A DNA stretch of 64,000 nucleotides from Pseudomonadota bacterium (GTDB lineage Bacteria > Desulfobacterota > Desulfovibrionia > Desulfovibrionales > Desulfovibrionaceae). Below the pieces are notes generated by a model. It saw only the letters and a program-made list of their open reading frames with translations, did not search any database and was not told the DNA's origin. The stretch covers positions 60,012 through 124,011 of the forward strand of contig JAHIUW010000006.1 in NCBI GenBank assembly GCA_018816865.1, given 5' to 3'. Positions within the stretch are counted from its first letter, which is position 1. Every line of letters begins with the position of its first letter. This document shows, piece by piece, positions 58,546 through 64,000 of the stretch. Both the position numbers and the translations under genes were made by a program.

Positions 58546-61500
58546 ATGCCCTACAAAGGTCCCCATATCTCCATCTCCGCCGAGCCCCTGGTCGAGCGGG
58601 TTCTCGGCGTTTCCATTGATGAGTTCAAGGCCTGGCCCGAACACGTTCGCGAGGCCGCCCTGGATTTGACCGCCGAACTATTTTTGATCCGCTACAACCC
58701 GTTCATCGATCCCGACATGGTCTGGAAGAGCGTGCAGAGCTCCTTTGCCCAGACCAAACTCGCCCTGGCCGAGGAATACTCGTCGGCCATCGCCACGGGC
58801 ATGTTCCGCTTCTGGAACCGCTTCCGAGATGACCAGAAGTTCAAGGACGAGGTCCTCAAGCGCCTGCATCAGATCCTGCCCCCGGAGTCCATCGACACCC
58901 GGCCCAATTCGCGAGTGGAATGTGCCACCGACGCCACGGACCTGCGCATGGAGCTGCCGCTGTTGGTGCTCTTGCCCGAGACCACAGCCCACATCCGCGA
59001 CATCGTGCGCCTGGCGGGCGAGATGAACTTCTCGCTGGTGCCCCGGGGCGGCGGCTCGGGCCTGACCGGCGGGGCCATCCCCGGCGACCGGCGCTCGGTG
59101 GTCCTGTCAATGGACAAGCTGAACGCCATCCTGTCCGTGGACGCCGAGCAACAGGTGCTCTGCTCCCAGGGCGGCGTCATCACCCTGGACGCCATCAACG
59201 CCGCCGCTGAAAAGGGCCTGCTGTTCACCGTGGACCCGGCCTCCAAGGCCGCCTCCAGCATCGGCGGCAATATCTCCGAAAACTCCGGTGGCCCCTTTGC
59301 CTTTGAATACGGCACCACCATCGACAACCTCTTGTCCTACAAGATGGTCACCCCGGACGGCGACCTGATCGAGGTCCGCCGCGTGGACCACCCGCGCCAC
59401 AAGATCCTGCCAGACGAAACCGCGATCTTCGAGATCCTGGACGAGGACGGCGAGATCAAGGACGTGATCAAACTGGGTGGCAACGAACTGCGGGCCAAGG
59501 GCCTGGGAAAGGACGTCACCGACAAGTATCTGGGCGGGTTGCCCGGCGTGCAGAAGGAAGGCGTGGACGGCATCATCACCGAAGGCTGCTTCACCCTGCA
59601 CCCCATGCAGGCCCATTCGCGCGTGCTGTGCCTGGAATTCTTCGGCCGCACCATGCGCCCGGCCATGCAGGTCATCAAGGACATCGTGGCCCTGCGCGAC
59701 ACCATCCGCGAACAGGGCGACCTGGTGAAGATCTCCGCGCTGGAAGAATTCGGCATCAAATACGTCCAGGCCATCGAGTATACCAAGAAGTCCAGCCGCT
59801 ACGAGGGCGAACCCATCAGCGTGCTCATCCTGCAGATGGACTCCCAGGACCTGGACGCCCTGGACTTGGCCGTCCAGACCATCCAGGACATCGCCGAGCC
59901 TTACGAGAACGTGGATGTCTTCGCGGCCAGCAACCCGGCGGAGGCCGAGTATTTCTGGGAGGACAGGCACAAACTGTCGGCCATCTCCAAACGCACCTCG
60001 GGTTTCAAACTCAACGAGGACGTGGTCATCCCCATCGGGGTCATCCCCGAGTTCGCAGACTTTCTGGAGGCCCAGAACCTGTACTACATGGCCATGGCCT
60101 ACCGCTCCGCCCTGCAGGATGTGGGACGCCTCCAGGGCTTCGGCGTACAGGACAAGTTCATCAACATGGAGTTCACCTTCGCCTCGAAGATCATCAACGG
60201 CGAGGTAACCACCGCCGAGATCAGCGACGAGGAACTGGAGGTCCAGTCCTACTATTTCTTCCGCGACTTGAAGTCGCGCTATGCGGATCTGGCCGATAAG
60301 CTGGACGTCCTGTACAAGAACATGCGCGCCACACGCATCATCATCGCCAACCACATGCACGCCGGCGACGGCAACTGCCACGTCAACCTGCCTGTGAACT
60401 CCAACGATCCCGAGATGATGCGCCTGGCCGAGCAAGCCGTACACACCATCTCGGCCAAGGTGGGCGAACTGGGCGGGGTGGTCTCGGGCGAACACGGCAT
60501 CGGCATCACCAAGATCGGCTTTCTGCCCGAGGCCAAGATCAAGGCCCTTGCGACTTACAAGCTCCTGGTGGACCCCGCCAACATCCTGAACCCCGGCAAA
60601 CTGGTCAAGCGCGAGCTGCCGGTGACGCCCTACACCTTCTCCTTCAACAAACTCATCGGCGACCTGGCGAAAACCGGCCTGCCCGACCGCCAGCGGCTGA
60701 TGAGCCTCTTGTCCAACGTGCAGACCTGCACCCGCTGCGGCAAGTGCAAATACGTCTGCCCCATGTTCTCGCCCTCGCGCTCGCTGATCCACCACCCGCG
60801 CAACAAAAACATCAGCCTGGGCGCCATCATCGAGGCCATCTACTACTCCCTGGTGGTCAGCGGCGAGCCCGACGCCGAACTGATGCAACAGCTGCGCGAC
60901 CTGATGGACCACTGCACGGCCTGCGGCAAGTGCATGAGCGTCTGCCCGGTGAAGATCAACACACCGGAGGTGACGCTGCACATGCGCACCTTCCTGGAGG
61001 ATAAGGGCGCGGGCGGACATCCCGTGAAATCCCACATCCTGCATTATCTGGCGGGCGATCCCGGCAAACGCCTGCCGCGCGCCGCCAAGGCCGCGGCCAT
61101 GGGCCAGTCCCTGGGCAACCGCGCCGTGGGCCTCATCCCGGCCCCTTGGCGCAAGCGCGCCCAGAGCCCCGTTTTTCAGGGCAAAGGCCCGGCCCTGGGC
61201 TTCAAGAACCTCTCCGAGACCCTGCACCTGGACAAGGGCAGCCTGTTTGCCCCCACGGCTCAGCAAGGCAGCACGGTCTTCTATTTTCCCGGTTGCGGGG
61301 CCAGCCTGTTCACCCGTTCCATCGGCTTGGCCGGTCTGTACCTGCTGCTCAAGGCGGGCACCCGCGTACTCCTGCCACCCGAGCACATGTGCTGCGGTTA
61401 TCCGCTGCTGGCCAGCGGCTGCGAAGAAGCCTTCCATACCAACCGCTCGCGCAACATGGACCGCCTGGCGGACCTGGTGCGCACCGCGACCCAGTCCGGC

Positions 61501-62094
61501 TTCACCCCGGAGCATGTGCTGACCTCCTGCGGCACCTGCCGCGAGGCCCTGTCCGAATATCACCTGGACACCTTCACCACGCCCATGGCCCATATGGACG
61601 TGACCCAGTACATCCTGGAGCGCACCCCGGGCCTGAACCTCAAAGGCCAAGGGCCGCTGCTGTACCATGCGGCCTGCCACGCGGAATGGTCCGGCGTACC
61701 CGCTTCCAAGGCCGGAGCCGTCTATGCCAAGGCCCTGACCCGGCTGACCGGGCAGGACGTGACTCTGAGCCCCGGCTGCTGCGGTGAATCCGGCCTGGGA
61801 GCGTTGACCACCCCGGCCATCTACAACCGCCTGCGCGCCCAGAAGCAGATGGTGCTCAAGGAAGAACTGCCGCGCTACAACGCACAGAGCCCCGTCCTGG
61901 TGGGCTGCCCTTCTTGCCGGGTGGGTATCTCCCGTAGCCTGATCGCCATGAATGAACACCGCACGGTGCTGCACACCCTGGAGTACCTGGCAGGGCTTGT
62001 GGGTGGCCGCAAATGGAAAAAGGAACTGCTGAGCGCCCTGAAAAGTGGCGAATCAACCTCGGACGTCCGCACGGTCTCCCTGGCAAAGGGCTAG
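58546..62094 (+). CDS. FAD/iron-sulfur D-lactate-dehydrogenase-like oxidoreductase, fusion protein
   Basis: A 1182-residue fusion. An FAD-binding type-4 domain (residues about 130-330, PRGGGSGLTGGAIPGD) and the FAD-oxidase C-terminal domain (HMHAGDGNCHVNLPVNSND, EHGIGITKIG) are followed by two 4Fe-4S motifs (CTRCGKCKYVCPM and CTACGKCMSVCPV). Two CCG domains then follow (FYFPGCGASLF...MCCGYPLL and YHAACHAEW...PGCCGESGLG), as in GlpC/LldE. It most resembles the large D-lactate-dehydrogenase-type proteins of Desulfovibrio. Lactate oxidation to menaquinone would suit a sulfate reducer, but the substrate is unproven. Confidence 0.9.
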   Translation: MPYKGPHISISAEPLVERVLGVSIDEFKAWPEHVREAALDLTAELFLIRYNPFIDPDMVWKSVQSSFAQTKLALAEEYSSAIATGMFRFWNRFRDDQKFKDEVLKRLHQILPPESIDTRPNSRVECATDATDLRMELPLLVLLPETTAHIRDIVRLAGEMNFSLVPRGGGSGLTGGAIPGDRRSVVLSMDKLNAILSVDAEQQVLCSQGGVITLDAINAAAEKGLLFTVDPASKAASSIGGNISENSGGPFAFEYGTTIDNLLSYKMVTPDGDLIEVRRVDHPRHKILPDETAIFEILDEDGEIKDVIKLGGNELRAKGLGKDVTDKYLGGLPGVQKEGVDGIITEGCFTLHPMQAHSRVLCLEFFGRTMRPAMQVIKDIVALRDTIREQGDLVKISALEEFGIKYVQAIEYTKKSSRYEGEPISVLILQMDSQDLDALDLAVQTIQDIAEPYENVDVFAASNPAEAEYFWEDRHKLSAISKRTSGFKLNEDVVIPIGVIPEFADFLEAQNLYYMAMAYRSALQDVGRLQGFGVQDKFINMEFTFASKIINGEVTTAEISDEELEVQSYYFFRDLKSRYADLADKLDVLYKNMRATRIIIANHMHAGDGNCHVNLPVNSNDPEMMRLAEQAVHTISAKVGELGGVVSGEHGIGITKIGFLPEAKIKALATYKLLVDPANILNPGKLVKRELPVTPYTFSFNKLIGDLAKTGLPDRQRLMSLLSNVQTCTRCGKCKYVCPMFSPSRSLIHHPRNKNISLGAIIEAIYYSLVVSGEPDAELMQQLRDLMDHCTACGKCMSVCPVKINTPEVTLHMRTFLEDKGAGGHPVKSHILHYLAGDPGKRLPRAAKAAAMGQSLGNRAVGLIPAPWRKRAQSPVFQGKGPALGFKNLSETLHLDKGSLFAPTAQQGSTVFYFPGCGASLFTRSIGLAGLYLLLKAGTRVLLPPEHMCCGYPLLASGCEEAFHTNRSRNMDRLADLVRTATQSGFTPEHVLTSCGTCREALSEYHLDTFTTPMAHMDVTQYILERTPGLNLKGQGPLLYHAACHAEWSGVPASKAGAVYAKALTRLTGQDVTLSPGCCGESGLGALTTPAIYNRLRAQKQMVLKEELPRYNAQSPVLVGCPSCRVGISRSLIAMNEHRTVLHTLEYLAGLVGGRKWKKELLSALKSGESTSDVRTVSLAKG

Positions 62095-62100
62095 ACAGGC

Positions 62101-62541
62101 ATGCGGATCCTTGGCATCGACTTCGGCCTAAAACGGGTGGGACTGGCCCTGACAGACCCCATGGAGACCATGGCCTTTCCGCACAGGACTCTCGTGCGCT
62201 CCACCCGCGATGCGCTGTTCTCCGAACTGCTGACGATCATTGAAGCCGAAGCCGTGGAGGAGATCGTGGTGGGCCTGCCGCTCAACCTGGACGGCAGCGA
62301 TTCCATGACCACCCGTCAGGCCCGCAACTTCGCCCAGAGCCTGGGCAGGCGGACCCCCCTGCCGCTGCATCTGGTGGACGAGCGGCTGTCCTCGGTTGCC
62401 GCCGAAGAGGAACTCATCGCGGCCGGAATGAAAAAATACAACAAACGCAAGGCAGTCCTGGACCAGCAGTCTGCGGTTCGCATCCTGGAGACCTGGCTCA
62501 CCCAGCGCAATCGCCCCGGACAGCGGGAACCCCAAGCATGA
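62101..62541 (+). CDS. ruvX: Putative pre-16S rRNA nuclease / Holliday junction resolvase
   Basis: An RNase-H-fold protein of 146 residues (YqgF family). The N-terminal GIDFGLKRVGLALTDPME contains the first Asp, and VGLPLNLDGS and LVDERLSSVAAEEELI follow. The stop overlaps the mltG start by four bases (ATGA). It begins six bases after the dld-like gene. Confidence 0.92.
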   Translation: MRILGIDFGLKRVGLALTDPMETMAFPHRTLVRSTRDALFSELLTIIEAEAVEEIVVGLPLNLDGSDSMTTRQARNFAQSLGRRTPLPLHLVDERLSSVAAEEELIAAGMKKYNKRKAVLDQQSAVRILETWLTQRNRPGQREPQA

Positions 62542-63578
62542 AGCCCGCAGTGAAGACCGGTCTGAGGGCCCTGTACTACGGCATGGCCGCGGCGATTCTG
62601 CTTTTCGTGGTCGGCAGTTCATGGCTGACTTGGCAGGCCAACGAGTTCCTGAACACCTCACCCGAATCACCAGGCCGCGAGGTGGTCATCGATATCCCTC
62701 CGGGGAGCAGCTTTGACTCCGTTGCCCGAACCCTGTTGAGCAAGGGCCTGATCACCGACTTCAAGAAGTTCCGGATGCTCGGGCGCTGGAAAGAGAAACT
62801 CGGCGCGGTCAAGGCCGGCGAATTCCTTCTGAACACCAACTGGAAACCACAGCAGATCCTGGACGTCATCACCTCGGGCCAGGCCATGCTGCACAAACTG
62901 TTCATCCCCGAAGGCCTGACTTGGTGGCAGATCGGCCATCTGGTGGAAGATTCCGGACTGGCGAGCTTCGAAAGCTTCGAGAAGGCCGTGCATAACAAGG
63001 CCCTGCTCACGAAATTCAACATCCCCTTCGACAACGCCGAAGGCTTTCTGTTTCCCAATACCTACCTTTTGCCCCGCCCGCGCGCAAAGGACGCCGAGCC
63101 CATCGTGCGCTCCATGCTTTCGGCCTTCTGGAGGCATGTCGGCGACAAGCTCTGGCCCACAGGGCCCCCCTCTCCAGACCAATTGGCCCGTGTAGTCATC
63201 CTGGCCTCCATGGTCGAAAAAGAAACCGGAGCCGATGTCGAGCGTGAACGCATCGCCGGGGTCTTCGCCAACCGGATCAGAAAGCGCATGCTCCTGCAAT
63301 GCGATCCCACGGTCATCTATGGCCTGGGAACCGCTTTTGACGGCAACCTCACGCGCTCACACCTGAAGGACAAGTCCAACCCCTACAACAGCTACGCCCT
63401 CGGCGGCCTGCCGCCTGGTCCCATCTGTTCCCCTGGTTTGCGCTCCCTGGAGTCCGCTGCCACGCCCGAGCAACACAGCCTCCTGTATTTCGTGGCCAAA
63501 GGGGACGGCACACACCAGTTCAGCAGCTCGCTCAAAGAACACAACCTCGCCGTCAAGAAATTCCAGCTGCACCGTTAA
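62538..63578 (+). CDS. mltG: Endolytic murein transglycosylase MltG
   Basis: An inner-membrane YceG-like glycan cleaver of 346 residues with one N-terminal helix (AAAILLFVVGSSWLTWQA). The catalytic region is ILASMVEKETG (Glu near residue 230), followed by ANRIRKRMLLQCDPTVIYGLG and SYALGGLPPGPICSPG. Translationally coupled to ruvX, a common pair. Confidence 0.94.
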   Translation: MKPAVKTGLRALYYGMAAAILLFVVGSSWLTWQANEFLNTSPESPGREVVIDIPPGSSFDSVARTLLSKGLITDFKKFRMLGRWKEKLGAVKAGEFLLNTNWKPQQILDVITSGQAMLHKLFIPEGLTWWQIGHLVEDSGLASFESFEKAVHNKALLTKFNIPFDNAEGFLFPNTYLLPRPRAKDAEPIVRSMLSAFWRHVGDKLWPTGPPSPDQLARVVILASMVEKETGADVERERIAGVFANRIRKRMLLQCDPTVIYGLGTAFDGNLTRSHLKDKSNPYNSYALGGLPPGPICSPGLRSLESAATPEQHSLLYFVAKGDGTHQFSSSLKEHNLAVKKFQLHR

Positions 63579-63717
63579 CCCGCTGCAGCATCCCCACCGC
63601 CCGCCACTTACTTTCGCCCACCTACCGAAAGATCCTGTACTCCGTCGAACACCATTCCCATTGTCCCAGTCTACATGCCTAGGCTCGTTGCTTTCTTATC
63701 TTTTTTTAGGGCACCAA

Positions 63718-63746
63718 TTGCGCACGCAGTTTATATTGGTTATATA
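63718..63746 (+). promoter_or_regulatory. Sigma-70-type promoter candidate for the 29-residue gene
   Basis: TTGCGC (-35) and TATATT (-10) are separated by 17 bases in an AT-rich stretch. Transcription would start near 63753 and reach the ATG at 63788 after about 35 bases. Confidence 0.5.
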
Positions 63747-63787
63747 TTGAAAGAGCCCCCCCTTTCCACCTGTAGCCAGGAGACGTC

Positions 63788-63877
63788 ATGAGAAACTCCA
63801 TTGTCGTCAAAATGATAGCCGCCGTCGCGCTGGCTCTTGTCCTCGAAGGCATCTTTTTCTGGTTCTTCGTCGTTTGA
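63788..63877 (+). CDS. 29-residue membrane peptide
   Basis: CAGGAG precedes ATG at 63788, and the frame encodes a single hydrophobic helix (VVKMIAAVALALVLEGIF, ending FWFFVV) to TGA at 63875-63877. A good promoter and ribosome-binding site support it despite its size. It may be a small membrane protein of regulatory type. It lies just before the insertion sequence, so it could alternatively be a truncated remnant; the frame has its own stop. Confidence 0.5.
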   Translation: MRNSIVVKMIAAVALALVLEGIFFWFFVV

Positions 63878-63933
63878 TGTGGAATTGACCGACCTCACCC
63901 AGTTTGGGTAGCCCTTCCTTCAGGAGGGCTACC

Positions 63934-64000
63934 ATGCTTGCTGAACAAATTTTTGCCTTGGGTCTTGGTCTCACGCCACCCTGGAAAGTTATGAGCCAAC
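63934..64000 (+). CDS. ISL3-like transposase, N-terminal fragment (continues beyond window)
   Basis: CAGGAGG precedes ATG at 63934. The 22 visible residues (MLAEQIFALGLGLTPPWKVM) resemble the N-terminus of ISL3-family transposases, where a short leader is followed by a hydrophobic GLxxPWxV stretch. A hairpin, GGTAGCCC / GGGCTACC, just upstream (63907-63933) includes the ribosome-binding site. The family call rests on this short stretch alone. Confidence 0.6.
   Translation, partial: MLAEQIFALGLGLTPPWKVMSQ

Noticed and set aside
59107..61974. A 955-residue open frame on the minus strand opposite the FAD/iron-sulfur gene, and similar long antisense frames opposite hypF, guaB/liv and miaB-APH
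   Set aside because: Their composition (His, Gly, Ala and Val rich without motifs) is the usual shadow of GC-rich codon bias, and the plus or minus partner in each place has clear family motifs and a ribosome-binding site.

Overview
The window is a GC-rich (about 60 percent or more by eye), densely packed bacterial chromosome segment. The gene content points to a Desulfovibrionales-type sulfate reducer. The clues are a System I cytochrome c maturation operon whose CcmE carries the cysteine-type CPSKY heme motif, the hydrogenase maturase HypF, a 1182-residue FAD/iron-sulfur D-lactate-dehydrogenase-like protein, an APS-kinase-like protein and a small periplasmic c-type cytochrome. No rRNA, tRNA or CRISPR array was recognised.

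Layout. 1-4.0 kb (+): the end of a dihydrolipoamide-dehydrogenase-like flavoprotein, a small membrane protein, a DinB-family gene broken by an in-frame TGA, maf, then an AT-rich island of about 1 kb that ends just before pgpA. 4.3-9.2 kb (-): an isochorismatase-family hydrolase and the Tol-Pal envelope cluster (tolQ-tolR-tolA-tolB-pal). 9.3-16.3 kb (-): Sir2, PHP phosphatase, DUF151 nuclease, miaB, three kinase-family genes (APS kinase-like, APH-like, PfkB), cutA and a monoheme cytochrome. 16.4-22.0 kb (+): upp-uraA uracil salvage, an extended-SDR protein lacking its catalytic Tyr and Lys, a homocysteine methyltransferase/MTHFR fusion and a small unknown protein. 22.7-34.5 kb (-): copper-chaperone-like protein, hisA-lipoprotein-hisB, tatBC, guaBA and the liv branched-chain amino acid transporter. 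34.8-41.2 kb (-): ccmEFABCD with a TPR protein and a CBS-domain membrane protein. 41.5-44.2 kb (+): gmhB and two heptosyltransferases for LPS core. 44.2-50.4 kb: a lipoprotein, a DUF89-like protein, a PilZ-like protein, nth-tgt and a YdcF-like protein. 50.6-57.7 kb (+): umuDC, a tautomerase, a DUF362 protein, hypF and a solute-binding protein. 57.7-64 kb: a CPBP protease, the dld-like gene, ruvX-mltG, a 29-residue membrane peptide and the start of an ISL3-like transposase.

Most operons are ordinary housekeeping. The less ordinary material lies between genes. (1) A family of long imperfect palindromes has three clear copies and one reduced copy. Their stem sequences differ, but they share a core of the form GCGTAY-N-RTACGY and a CAAAA/TTTTC arm motif; two of them flank umuD. 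(2) Three hairpins at 47.0-47.3 kb share an apical loop containing TCCGGGT but have different stems. (3) A pair of about 110-bp repeats faces each other at 22.2-22.5 kb. (4) The AT-rich island appears to have replaced the 3' end of maf, leaving the displaced native tail on its far side. None of these is proven functional; each is proposed with a decisive test.
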